64,000 bases of DNA from Duganella sp. OV510 (GTDB lineage: Bacteria; Pseudomonadota; Gammaproteobacteria; Burkholderiales; Burkholderiaceae_D). Under the pieces are notes generated by a model that saw only the letters and a list, made by a program, of their open reading frames with translations, had not been told where the DNA came from and searched no databases. This document shows positions 1 through 8,151 of the stretch, piece by piece (the stretch's first letter is position 1; the number at the start of each line of letters is the position of its first letter). Position numbers and translations under genes: made by a program. The DNA lies in assembly GCF_900100205.1 (NCBI RefSeq), contig NZ_FNEQ01000008.1:1-64000 (forward strand). Reading direction: 5' to 3'.

Positions 1-87
1 AACTGGATACGGCCGCATCAGTTCAACCAGGGACTGGCACCGGCCGTCGTCGAAGAAAAACTTAACATAGTGTCCGGGATGGGTTGA
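1..87 (+). CDS. IS3-family transposase OrfB, last 28 residues
   Basis: Frame 1 from base 1 reads 28 codons to TGA at 85-87. The tail contains RPHQFNQGLAPA followed by a VEEKLN-type helix and ends in SGMG. That is how the C-terminus of IS3-type DDE transposases commonly looks (an RPH motif after the last catalytic residue, then AP-A-EEKLN). The catalytic core lies outside the window. The stop is 8 bases from the proposed end of the element, a normal distance for IS3 OrfB. Confidence 0.6.
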   Translation, partial: NWIRPHQFNQGLAPAVVEEKLNIVSGMG

Positions 88-95
88 CCACTACA
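1..95 (+). mobile_element. Right end of an IS3-family element (partial)
   Basis: The element enters from outside the window. Its transposase stops at 87, and the next bases run to ACTACA at 95, giving the CA-3' end usual for IS3-family elements. Read inward on the minus strand the terminus is TGTAGTGGTCAACCCATCCC, a plausible inverted repeat. The other end lies outside the window, so the boundary at 95 is inferred from the CA end and from the interruption of the neighbouring gene. Confidence 0.6.
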
Positions 96-525
96 CTGGG
101 ATCAAGATGACTTCTTGGTTCCACGTCACCGCACACCTGAGTAGCACCGTCTTGGTCAGCTCAGGCAACAGATTTCGGCACTCGGGTGGCACGGCATAAA
201 TCTCTTTTTCCCTTTTTAGTTCGATAATGCTGGTCAGGAATGTCCACTCATTCGATTCATGCACCTTAAAAAACTCATCCTTGCCCGGCTTACGAATCTG
301 CACGCGGTTCAACACTTCGGTAACACCAAATTTGGCGCCAAAACTAGGAGCTAGGCGCAGCCTATTGATATCTAGTTTGTTGATTGAACGACTGGGGGGC
401 GCAATCGCAGGTTCGTAGCGGGAACTGAGCACTTCGTTAGGGCCGGTCGTGCCCGCTAAAACTCGCTGATTTAATTGCTGAGGGATTGTGGTGTATCCTT
501 CTGAGGGTTTTTTTCGTTGATCCAT
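91..525 (-). pseudogene. Small island protein, C-terminus cut by the IS3 end
   Basis: The frame opens with MDQRKKPSEG and reads 144 codons leftward. Its middle (RVQIRKPGKDEFFKVHES, then a KREKEIYAVPPECR stretch) resembles a family of uncharacterised phage and integrative-element proteins of perhaps 160-190 residues, with an RKP-x-EF-RVH core and a later 'E-YLV-P' strand; this is from memory and was not searched. The frame ends at a TAG formed by the terminus of the IS3 element (91-95), so the last residues are not native. The rest of the gene should lie beyond the IS outside the window. No strong ribosome binding site precedes the ATG. No enzymatic function can be assigned. Confidence 0.5.
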
Positions 526-669
526 GGTGATATCTATATAGGTTGATGTGTATTCGCGACAGTAAGGTGTAAAAAATATTTACCGCTGCGGGATGGACAC
601 AACTGTAGGGGGTTTCGAAGAGATGGATCAGCGGCGAAATTACGAGATCAGTAAACTTTTTAGGAATCG

Positions 670-1941
670 ATGGTGCAAGAGATACGGACACAGTCAGCTG
701 CGCATGGTGTTCTGAAGGCAATGGAAAAGCCGCGCAAGCCCTTCATTTCCTACATGGCACAAGTTAATGATTTTTCGACTATGCTTGCGTACGAAACCAG
801 TGCCAGTTCCACCGCTCATGGCTACATCAAAGATGCGATCGCTAGACTCGATCAAGCGGTTATATCGCAGGCCGGGACAGCAAAGCCTGTGGCATTTATT
901 GAGTCTGGCATTGGTGGCCATGGAGTTATCTTCGGCAATCGGTCGGTTTGGTCTGTCGTGACAAAGTTCTTGGACCCTGCACTTAAAAGGCTCTATGCCG
1001 AAATCTCTCTCTTAGAGCGATCTGAGGATTTTTCGCTCACGCCGATTTCTCTAAAAGATCGATTGGTTTCAAGGGATTCTGCGCGCCATATTGCGAACAT
1101 GCTACTAGCGCACCAGAAATTTATGGCAAGGCTCTTTGAAGATACTGCGTGCAATGACAACCTAAACTTAATCAATAGGCATGGTGATAGTTTCCATGCT
1201 GTCGCATCGATCCTCGATGGTGTGCGTAACATTGTTGGAAGAGGACCAGCGCACAACGATGACTTGATTTCTTGGTGCCAATTTTGCTTTCGTCGAGCGG
1301 GCGTGAAGGGTTTGTACTGTACTGTTCACTCAGCAAATGATGGGGTGGGTGGACATACTGAATATGACGCCGGGAAACGAATTCGCGCGCTTGGCGACGG
1401 AGAATTTGCGCAGCCTTGGGCAGTCATCAGGTCGAAGAGGCGAGTGATGCTGGACAGCTTTAGACTGGTCTCTAGTCCTGAGGACATCACCGCTTGGGAA
1501 CTTGAAGGAACCGGCGAGCCATGCATGAATGTTACTCGCGACCTTCGAGATTTTATGTTTCAAACCAAGCATGGGAGCTGGATTAGTATTGCAAAACACT
1601 GGGATGCCTTCCTGCTCCAATTTTGTCCTGCGGTCGCAAAAGTGTTGGAGGCAGATGCCAGTAGTTTCCTCTCCTGGCATGCTTTTGTTGAGCACGCTCT
1701 ACGGCGCCTCGACAATCGATTCGAGGGTACTGTCGAGCCGTTCTGGATCTTTTACATGCTGAAGGAAGCTGATGATTGGCTCAGTGCTGAGTCCAAGTTC
1801 AGAGACGCGCGACGAACTGATAAAGCCGCAGAAATCTTTCGGTTACATGCCGAAGGTTTGAAGCAGGTGCAAATCGCCGAGAAGTTGAGTCTCTCGAAAG
1901 GGTATGTGTCCCGAATATTGAAAAGTGGACCTGGAACGTAA
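670..1941 (+). CDS. Unrecognised protein with C-terminal helix-turn-helix
   Basis: This is a 423-residue protein of unknown function. The only recognisable part is a C-terminal resolvase-like helix-turn-helix at about residues 385-418 (AAEIFRLHAEGLKQVQIAEK, then LSLSKGYVSRIL). The preceding 380 residues are mixed alpha/beta with several Trp and His and no motif I can name. The ATG at 670 has an AGGAA six bases upstream; an in-frame ATG at 721 is an alternative. It lies 340 bases before the GHKL/PRTase-like pair on the same strand and could be its regulator or DNA-binding component, but the gap argues against tight coupling. Codon use is less GC-biased than in the chromosomal genes to the right, consistent with island DNA. 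Confidence 0.6.
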   Translation: MVQEIRTQSAAHGVLKAMEKPRKPFISYMAQVNDFSTMLAYETSASSTAHGYIKDAIARLDQAVISQAGTAKPVAFIESGIGGHGVIFGNRSVWSVVTKFLDPALKRLYAEISLLERSEDFSLTPISLKDRLVSRDSARHIANMLLAHQKFMARLFEDTACNDNLNLINRHGDSFHAVASILDGVRNIVGRGPAHNDDLISWCQFCFRRAGVKGLYCTVHSANDGVGGHTEYDAGKRIRALGDGEFAQPWAVIRSKRRVMLDSFRLVSSPEDITAWELEGTGEPCMNVTRDLRDFMFQTKHGSWISIAKHWDAFLLQFCPAVAKVLEADASSFLSWHAFVEHALRRLDNRFEGTVEPFWIFYMLKEADDWLSAESKFRDARRTDKAAEIFRLHAEGLKQVQIAEKLSLSKGYVSRILKSGPGT

Positions 1942-2280
1942 CAGAGGAACTCAGCCGGTTAGAGCCACAACATATATTTATAGAAGACATATAAGACAGG
2001 CGGGTGTTATAGGACTTAACCGCCGGTGGTTAAAATTTTTGACAGCAGCTGCCTGTTCTCAGGGACGTCAAGGCCGGCGAACGTGGCCCTTCTTACGCGT
2101 TAGCCGCCAGGTTTTTCAAACCAGTGGGCCAGCTTCGCGCATGTAAGGTGAAAAGTGCATGCATAATGGAAATCTTTTGACTGTTTGGATAGATAAATGG
2201 ACAATGGGCCCAAATCGTGAGTCTGTTCTCATTCGCAACCATACATTTCGCTTAGCGACATATCGACGATTACCGACAAG
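1942..2280. other. Intergenic region before the GHKL gene
   Basis: This 339-base stretch holds no convincing gene. It has an AT-rich segment (about 1969-1998) and a GGTTAAAATTTTTGAC run near 2028-2044 that could serve as promoter. The frame of the downstream gene stays open back to a stop at 2218-2220, but only ATT- or ATA-type codons would give an earlier start, so the true start of the downstream gene is slightly uncertain. Confidence 0.4.
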
Positions 2281-3456
2281 ATGCTGCGCTTCCCAAGTAA
2301 AACCGCTCCGCTAATACTTGAAGACTTTCTCCGCGAAATTCGGTTGGATGAGGCCGCCTCGCTAAGCTTGCCGATTAAGCTCGATATGGGGGGCGCTCTG
2401 GGCGCGGCAAACCTAGCAGTCCAAATTGTTGCAACCTGGGCTCGTACACGCTCTGCCAGCACGACGCTCAATCTTAATCGGGCGTTTGCTGAGAATGAAG
2501 CGACTCGAGCGCGCTTCGCTTCTACCTTGCCAGGGATGGCGGCACTGTACTTCGCTGAGTCGGTAGAGTGCGAACAACGCACGATGGACCGGTTCCATGC
2601 GCTAACCGCAGTCGTGCCTTACGTCGAGGCCATGCAGCAGGAAGATTACGCGAATACACTGCGCGGTATCGGCGCGGCGCTTTGCTGCTTCGCTGGCGCT
2701 CGAAACGAGTTCCTGAAGCCGCTCTACGCTGTACCCGCACCGCAAGGGGTCAATTCAGAATCGGTCTTTCGCGTTCTCATCCCGCGCATGCTCGAAGCGC
2801 TCAACAGCGGCCGAACCTTCGCAATCAACGAGGGGCAGTTGGACTATCTGAGCGCCATGGTGTATCAGCTCTTTTTAAATTCAGACCAGCACGGGGCCTA
2901 TGACATCCGAGGTGGCAGATACAAAGTTGGGATGCGAGGAATTTCTGCACGCCTGACTTCGCTTCAGGACCTTCCTACTATTGTCGCCAATGCCGGCGAT
3001 GATCCACACCTACGTTCCTACCTGTCACGCGCTGCGTCAAAGTCAGCCATGCCGGCTGCCAAGACGATCAAGTCCGCCCATCAACAGATGCAAATTTTGG
3101 AAATTTCAGTCTTCGACACGGGACCTGGACTGGCGCTGCGGTGGTTAGGAGACAAAAAAGGGGCAACAAGATATGACGACTTCTCTCTCGATGAAGAATT
3201 AGAAGCAGTCCAAACCTGCTTTGAGAAACATACTTCAACTAAGGCGGGTAATCTGTACGGGCAAGGACTTCCCGTTGCGTTACGTGCTTTGCAGCAGCTC
3301 AAAGCATTCATGACACTCAGAACCGGCCGCCTTAGTTTGTATCAGGACTTCTCCCACTCCAAGACGGCGGACTTCGTCCCGCAGCGTCGTTTCCAGGGCA
3401 AGGACCTTGCTGAGATTGCTGGTGCAACTTACACCATCTGGTTTAGGGTGAGATAG
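2281..3456 (+). CDS. GHKL-family ATPase-like protein
   Basis: This 391-residue protein carries the three landmarks of a Bergerat (GHKL) ATP-binding fold. An N-box-like LFLNSDQHG lies near residue 199, a G1 box VFDTGPGL near 278, and a G2-type YGQGLPVAL near 325 after a KHTST stretch. The first 190 residues are alpha/beta and unassigned. There is no phospho-acceptor His box or receiver, so a sensor kinase is unlikely; GHKL proteins of this build are known from MORC/Hsp90-like conflict systems and topoisomerase-like ATPases. The stop at 3454-3456 is one base from the ATG of the next gene, which indicates translational coupling. The ATG at 2281 lacks a clear ribosome binding site. The ATPase-fold call is fairly secure; the role is inference. 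Confidence 0.7.
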   Translation: MLRFPSKTAPLILEDFLREIRLDEAASLSLPIKLDMGGALGAANLAVQIVATWARTRSASTTLNLNRAFAENEATRARFASTLPGMAALYFAESVECEQRTMDRFHALTAVVPYVEAMQQEDYANTLRGIGAALCCFAGARNEFLKPLYAVPAPQGVNSESVFRVLIPRMLEALNSGRTFAINEGQLDYLSAMVYQLFLNSDQHGAYDIRGGRYKVGMRGISARLTSLQDLPTIVANAGDDPHLRSYLSRAASKSAMPAAKTIKSAHQQMQILEISVFDTGPGLALRWLGDKKGATRYDDFSLDEELEAVQTCFEKHTSTKAGNLYGQGLPVALRALQQLKAFMTLRTGRLSLYQDFSHSKTADFVPQRRFQGKDLAEIAGATYTIWFRVR

Positions 3457-3457
3457 T

Positions 3458-5710
3458 ATGCTGGGAAACGCAGGTTACTTCCGATATCAGTTCCCGGCCG
3501 TCGTTTCGGTTGGCGAATTGCGCTTTAACGTCATCTATAAGCCACCGGGCGTGGTCCGCAGCGATGTCCTTGAAGACTTGGTCATCGACGTCTGTGGTGG
3601 GCCGTTAGTTCCGGATGCGTTGGTTTTTGTGAGCTTGTTCGAGGACGACTACGGTTCACTGCCACAAGTGCTACGTGGACCTGGCGGACACGCGGCCCGC
3701 ACTCGGTTAGCACACCGCATCCCACTGGTGTGTACGACGTTCTCCCTGATCACTGGTGCGGTCGTCGCCGAGGTAATCAATGATGGATTTGCTCAACAGG
3801 TCCGTAAGAACATCACCGACGAGGTCAAACGCCAGTTTGATGCTATTTTAAAGGCTGGACTACCGGCCGCGTTCCCAGAAGAGCATGTCCTACTTTCTGC
3901 GCCTCCAGGGTACTCCTACCAAAAGCCGTCGGGCGCTAGGTATGACACCTTCCTCAAGCCAGAGATGGGCTTGACGACCTCTGCAGCAGTCGGCTTTGTT
4001 GCCCTGCATCTGTTTAACGAATTCTTTGGTGGGCGACTCGCTCGGTTGAAGCAGCTTCGCACCATCTACGTGGATACCATGGCAATCGCGCCGCTAGCAT
4101 ACGGGATTCGGGAGCTGATTGTACTTAGTGGCCATCGCGTGATGGCATCGATAGAGAGCTTTCACTCATATGAGGGTTTCGACAGCGTCGCACGACCATT
4201 GCGCGGCACGTCCATTTGCCTGATTTCCGCGTCCTCGTCCATGGCCCTGCATCGACGCTGGGTCAACGAGAAACTGGTTGATCATTCCGATGTCGTGACG
4301 CTTTTGACGTTTGAAGCGGCGCCCAACCAGACACCGCCTGGCGCGTTGTTGGCCATTCCACGACCGGGGAGTAGGGCATCAGAAGGCCCTCCCCAGTTGG
4401 TGATCCGCATCAAGGGTGAGACGTTTCAGGCGATTCAGGAGCCGGACAAGAAAGTGTTGTTGCGCGAGCAGATCCACGGGGCGAGGAAAGAAGTCAAACT
4501 ATTCCGTGAACTGGCGGGAAAAGGCATCTTCGACCTTTGGCGTCGCCCTGGATCCGCAAATTCGAAAATACGTGCACTGTACGTCGATGGCACAGTTCTC
4601 CTGCAGCACAAACAATTCCAGGATTGGCTAGCACTGCATTTACCGCGTCGGGTCCGGGCATCGACCACTCAGATCATATATCAGTCCGATGCTGCCTCGC
4701 GTACCATGGCTGAATACGTCGCTGGATACTGCGCCAACATACTGCATTTGAAGCCCACTCCTGCCACGCTTGATGCTGCGGCCCTTAACAGTATTCGAGA
4801 AATCACATCCGACAATCTGATCATTTGCGCTGCGGTTGTAGGGAAGGGATCGCAATTGCTGGATATCAGCCGAAATCTGCGTGATATTCACGATGGCTCT
4901 CGTCTCTACATGATTGGTTTTCAAGTCACCGAAACGCGCAGTGAGTTGGTCAGCTTGCCCGCGAATTTGCGTCACGACGGTGTGCTGCCGCACGAAGTGA
5001 GCCGATTCGGAGAGGCGGCTATCGGCACGCAACTCGCGGCTAGCTACCATTTAGAGCGAAAGCGTCTATTCCCCGGGGATCAAGATCGCCGCACGATGCC
5101 TGACCAATTAAGGGAGCGAAGCGAGCGATTGGGTGAAACTTTGCCCATCCAGTCGCAAGCGTTGCTTCCGCACGGCGCCAATGTTGACCAAGCGATGCAA
5201 ATCAGGGAAGGGTGGGCATTCTGGGCCGGCGGCAAGTATCAACCCGGTCCTTACCACGCAGAAGTCTGTGCGACGACAGCAGTTTTGCTGCAGCGCGCAC
5301 GAGAAGATACGAAGACTGTCCCCGAAGAGCACAGTCTGGGAAGCCGAACGTTCCGCCATGTGGTACTTGATCCAGAAAATTTCGCGCGGTTCAACGATGG
5401 CATCCTTCAAGCGGCGTTGCTGCGATGCGCGTTCGCTTCCGAGCTGGACTTTCGAGCGGACCTGGCAGCCTCTGACTTTATGAAGTCGCTGATCATCCGA
5501 GCGCTGCAACGTTCTCCTACAACTGATGGTGAAGCGGTCTTGGAGTTTATTGCCGCGCTTGCCAGCCAGAAGTTGCAGCTGATGCCCGATCACCAGGCAG
5601 AAGTCTATGCGGTGGCCGAACGGGAAACCCACGCTTACCCCGCATTGCATGGCGTAGTGCTGCATTTATTACACGGTCCTAAAAACTCAAGTGGTAGTTC
5701 ACCGATTTGA
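3458..5710 (+). CDS. Large partner of the GHKL protein, PRTase-like patterns
   Basis: This 750-residue cytosolic protein is not recognised as a named family. Two stretches look like phosphoribosyltransferase-type alternating strand-loop-helix units. One contains ICLISASSSMALHRRW near residue 255. The other is LIICAAVVGKGSQLLDISRN near residue 455, where a hydrophobic strand is followed by a VGKGSQ loop at the place of a PRPP loop. The acidic pair usual before that loop is replaced by AA, so PRPP chemistry may be lost. The last 130 residues are largely helical. It follows the GHKL gene by one base, with the preceding GAGATAG as a possible ribosome binding site. The two proteins probably work together, perhaps as ATPase plus nucleotide-binding effector. 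Alternative: an unrelated alpha/beta fold. Confidence 0.6.
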   Translation: MLGNAGYFRYQFPAVVSVGELRFNVIYKPPGVVRSDVLEDLVIDVCGGPLVPDALVFVSLFEDDYGSLPQVLRGPGGHAARTRLAHRIPLVCTTFSLITGAVVAEVINDGFAQQVRKNITDEVKRQFDAILKAGLPAAFPEEHVLLSAPPGYSYQKPSGARYDTFLKPEMGLTTSAAVGFVALHLFNEFFGGRLARLKQLRTIYVDTMAIAPLAYGIRELIVLSGHRVMASIESFHSYEGFDSVARPLRGTSICLISASSSMALHRRWVNEKLVDHSDVVTLLTFEAAPNQTPPGALLAIPRPGSRASEGPPQLVIRIKGETFQAIQEPDKKVLLREQIHGARKEVKLFRELAGKGIFDLWRRPGSANSKIRALYVDGTVLLQHKQFQDWLALHLPRRVRASTTQIIYQSDAASRTMAEYVAGYCANILHLKPTPATLDAAALNSIREITSDNLIICAAVVGKGSQLLDISRNLRDIHDGSRLYMIGFQVTETRSELVSLPANLRHDGVLPHEVSRFGEAAIGTQLAASYHLERKRLFPGDQDRRTMPDQLRERSERLGETLPIQSQALLPHGANVDQAMQIREGWAFWAGGKYQPGPYHAEVCATTAVLLQRAREDTKTVPEEHSLGSRTFRHVVLDPENFARFNDGILQAALLRCAFASELDFRADLAASDFMKSLIIRALQRSPTTDGEAVLEFIAALASQKLQLMPDHQAEVYAVAERETHAYPALHGVVLHLLHGPKNSSGSSPI

Positions 5711-5732
5711 AGATGAAGGTGTTTTGGCGCGC

Positions 5733-5840
5733 TAGCTTGTGGCCAGACGAAGCGCCCGCGCTCAAACCGCTTGGCTAACAGGCACTGGTCATCATCTGTC
5801 CACCACAGTAAATTGATGAGGTCGCTGCGTCGCCCTCGGT
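5733..5840 (-). pseudogene. tnpB: Relic of IS66 tnpB, 3' half
   Basis: Read leftward, the strand encodes RGRRSDLINLLWWTDDD and then [14 protein letters not shown]. This matches the second half of the TnpB in the intact element ([17 protein letters not shown], then [14 protein letters not shown]). Similarity stops near 5733 and no tnpC follows, so the older copy is truncated on this side. The matching 5' half lies at 12516-12654, on the other side of the 6.67-kb transposon. Confidence 0.8.
5833..5840. repeat. Target-site duplication, left copy
   Basis: The octamer CCCTCGGT directly abuts the left end of the transposon. The identical octamer abuts the right end at 12508-12515. Eight bases is the duplication length made by IS66-family transposases. 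Confidence 0.9.
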
Positions 5841-5879
5841 GTAAGCGTCAGCCCTGTACCGTCTTGATCCGACCGAAAA
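5841..5879 (+). repeat. Left terminal inverted repeat of the transposon
   Basis: It begins GTAAGCGTCAGCCCTGTACC and continues through CGTCTTGATCCGACCGAAAA. The outer 24 bases match the right end with two differences; the inner part resembles the internal end at 10037. Confidence 0.85.
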
Positions 5880-5967
5880 ATTGCTTTCCGGGAAGCTTCT
5901 AGGGCAAGCTTCTTAAGTCGCCGAATCGATGAAGCGTTCGGCCTGTCCACGATGGTCAGCACAGTCA

Positions 5968-6855
5968 CTATGCACCCCGGAGTTTCTGCGTGGCTTTTAG
6001 AATATCCCTGGAAGGCGGCAGGCCGAACAGGCGAGCATATTCCCGGCTGAACTGATTCGGGCTTTCGTAGCCGACGCTGAATGCGATCGACGTCGCGCTG
6101 CCTTGGCCGGCGATCAGTTGTGAACGCGCGTGTAACAAGCGGATGCGCTTCTGATATTGCAGCGGGCTCAACGATGTCACCGCTTTGAAATGACGATGGA
6201 ATGCTGAAACGCTTAATGCCGCCATCTCAGCCAGTGCGTCCACCCTCATCTGTTCGGTAAAGTTGCGACGTATCCAATTGATGGCAACACCGATACGCGC
6301 GAGCGCCGTGTCCGGCGATGCGATGTCTCGCAGCATCCAGCCGAGCGGCCCCTGAAGCACGCGGAATAATATTTCCCGTTCATAACAAGGCGCGAGCACC
6401 GCGATCTCGTCAGGTCGTTCGATTAGCCTGAGCATTCGAATCCAAGCATCGAGAAGCTCGCCACTGACCGGCGCAACCGAAAATCCTGATCCGAACAGCG
6501 TGCCGCAGACCTCAGACGGCAAGTCGCGGATTAACGCCGCGACGATAGCGGAGTCGAGAGTCAGGCTCACTGCAAGATACGGCTCGCCCGTGGCGGCGGG
6601 ATGAACTGACCCGACGGCGGGAAGATCCACGGACATGACGAAGTAGGTTGCCGGATCATAGTGAAAGCTCCGGTCACCAACGGTCATGGTCTTGGATCCC
6701 GTGAGAATCAGGTTGACCATAGGAGCATAGACGGCGGCGAGCATATGCTCCGGGATTTCACCCTGGACCATTGCGACACGCGGGATACCGGTTTCCGTGC
6801 GTTTGTTCTCGGCCCTGGAGGCCAGCGCTCTCAGTTCTTGCAATTGCTGTTCCAT
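5968..6855 (-). CDS. AraC-family transcriptional regulator
   Basis: This 295-residue regulator has an N-terminal AraC_N-type sensing half (about 20-175, with a cupin-like HYDPATYFVMS strand) and a C-terminal pair of helix-turn-helix motifs. The first reads MRVDALAEMAALSVSAFHRH near residue 205 and the second is an IAFSVGYESPNQFSREYARL type near 260. The layout fits the YqhC-like group that commonly controls neighbouring aldehyde or short-chain dehydrogenases. It is divergent from the SDR gene, and the 139-base gap between them probably holds both promoters. It lies within the IS66-type transposon as a passenger gene and most likely controls the five genes that follow it. Confidence 0.9.
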   Translation of the reverse strand: MEQQLQELRALASRAENKRTETGIPRVAMVQGEIPEHMLAAVYAPMVNLILTGSKTMTVGDRSFHYDPATYFVMSVDLPAVGSVHPAATGEPYLAVSLTLDSAIVAALIRDLPSEVCGTLFGSGFSVAPVSGELLDAWIRMLRLIERPDEIAVLAPCYEREILFRVLQGPLGWMLRDIASPDTALARIGVAINWIRRNFTEQMRVDALAEMAALSVSAFHRHFKAVTSLSPLQYQKRIRLLHARSQLIAGQGSATSIAFSVGYESPNQFSREYARLFGLPPSRDILKATQKLRGA

Positions 6856-6994
6856 CGTCCGACATTAACAGATCTTCGCCCAGACATGCAATGCGAAAGC
6901 AGAAATAGGCAAGCTTGGAGGAAGATTGGGTGAGTGCGGCGTCGGCGGCACTCGTATCATTGCCCTCACCATACAGACACACAGGAGAGTCGTA

Positions 6995-7738
6995 ATGAAG
7001 ATTGTCATCGTGACCGGGAGCAGCCGTGGCCTTGGCGCCAGCACCGCACTCGAATGCGCCAAGCGTGGAATGGGCGTGATCGTCACCTACAACAGTAATC
7101 CAGAAAAGGCGGAACAGGTCGTGAAAGACATCACCGGGATCGGTGCGAAGGCGGTCGCTCTGAAACTCGACGTTGGTGACAGTCGATCGTTTCCCGATTT
7201 CCGAAAATCGGTTTCTGCACAGCTCAACGACGTGTGGAACAGGGAGACCTTCGACTTCCTTGTCAACAACGCTGGGTACGGGCTGTATGCGCCGATCTCG
7301 GAGGTAACCGAGGAGCAATTCGAAGGCTTGTTTAACGTCCACCTCAAGGGGCCGTTCTTCCTGACACAGACGCTGCTGCCGCTCATCGAAGTCGGCGGCC
7401 ACGTGATCAACGTCACCAGCGCCACCAGCCGCGTTGCCACTGCGGGCGTGGCGCCTTACGCCGCCTTCAAAGGCGGTCTGCAGGTTCTAACGCGCTACAT
7501 GGCCAAGGAATTCGGCGAACGCCGAATTCGGGCGAACTCGATCGCGCCGGGCGCGATCCGCACTGAGCTTGGCGGTGGATTGAGCGAGGATTTCGAGGCG
7601 ATGCTTGCGGATCAGACGGCGCTCGGCAGGGTTGGTGAGCCGCAAGAGGTCGGTGGCGTCATCGCCGCCTTACTGTCCGAGGAGAACCGCTGGATCAACG
7701 CCCAAAACATCGAAGTAGCGGGCGGCTACATTATCTGA
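6995..7738 (+). CDS. Short-chain dehydrogenase/reductase
   Basis: This is a classical SDR of 247 residues. It has the cofactor motif TGSSRGLGAS near residue 7, the NNAG motif, a catalytic Ser in NVTSATSR and the active-site YAAFK. An earlier in-frame start at 6926 was rejected: the ATG at 6995 follows AGGAGAG by six bases and begins the first beta strand directly (MKIVIVTGSS). The reaction is an NAD(P)-dependent carbonyl/alcohol conversion on an unknown substrate. It is the first gene of a rightward cluster with the VOC, saccharopine-dehydrogenase-like and SnoaL-like genes, spaced by 1-16 bases at first. Confidence 0.9.
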   Translation: MKIVIVTGSSRGLGASTALECAKRGMGVIVTYNSNPEKAEQVVKDITGIGAKAVALKLDVGDSRSFPDFRKSVSAQLNDVWNRETFDFLVNNAGYGLYAPISEVTEEQFEGLFNVHLKGPFFLTQTLLPLIEVGGHVINVTSATSRVATAGVAPYAAFKGGLQVLTRYMAKEFGERRIRANSIAPGAIRTELGGGLSEDFEAMLADQTALGRVGEPQEVGGVIAALLSEENRWINAQNIEVAGGYII

Positions 7739-7754
7739 ATCAGGAGAAAGCATC

Positions 7755-8150
7755 ATGCTCGACCACGTCTTCATATCCGTCAGCGATATTGATCGCTCGA
7801 TCGACTTCTATGAAAAGGCACTCGCACCGCTTGGGATTGCCCATGCGCTTGATTACGACGGCCGGCAAGGCCCTGCCGGCCACCCCGATCTCAAGGGGTT
7901 CGGCGCGAGCGGTCGCGTGTTCTTCTGGCTGCGAGAAGGTACGGTAGAGGGCCGCGCCGCGCATGTGGGTTTCGTCGCGAATGACAAGAGCGCGGTCGAT
8001 GCGGCCTTCGCGGCGTCAATGGCTGCAGGTGCCACCGAAATCCATCCGCCCGGACCGCAGCTTCACTATGACCCGCGCTACTACGCGGCTCAGGTTCGCG
8101 ACCCGGACGGCTATAGCCTGGAATTCGTCTACAAGGAATGGCAGCATTAA
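7755..8150 (+). CDS. VOC-family (glyoxalase/bleomycin-resistance fold) protein
   Basis: This 131-residue protein has the glyoxalase fold. MLDHVFISVSDIDRSIDFYE is the typical first beta-alpha unit with a metal-ligand His, and VRDPDGYSLEFVYK is the usual last strand with the metal-ligand Glu. An AGGAGAAAG precedes the ATG. Members are metal-dependent isomerases, dioxygenases or drug-binding proteins; the substrate cannot be told. It lies in the passenger operon, one base before the ATG of the next gene. Confidence 0.9.
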   Translation: MLDHVFISVSDIDRSIDFYEKALAPLGIAHALDYDGRQGPAGHPDLKGFGASGRVFFWLREGTVEGRAAHVGFVANDKSAVDAAFAASMAAGATEIHPPGPQLHYDPRYYAAQVRDPDGYSLEFVYKEWQH

Positions 8151-8151
8151 T

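Noticed and set aside
6926-6994. Longer start for the SDR gene
   Set aside because: The extra 23 residues precede the first Rossmann strand and have no ribosome binding site, whereas AGGAGAG stands before the ATG at 6995.
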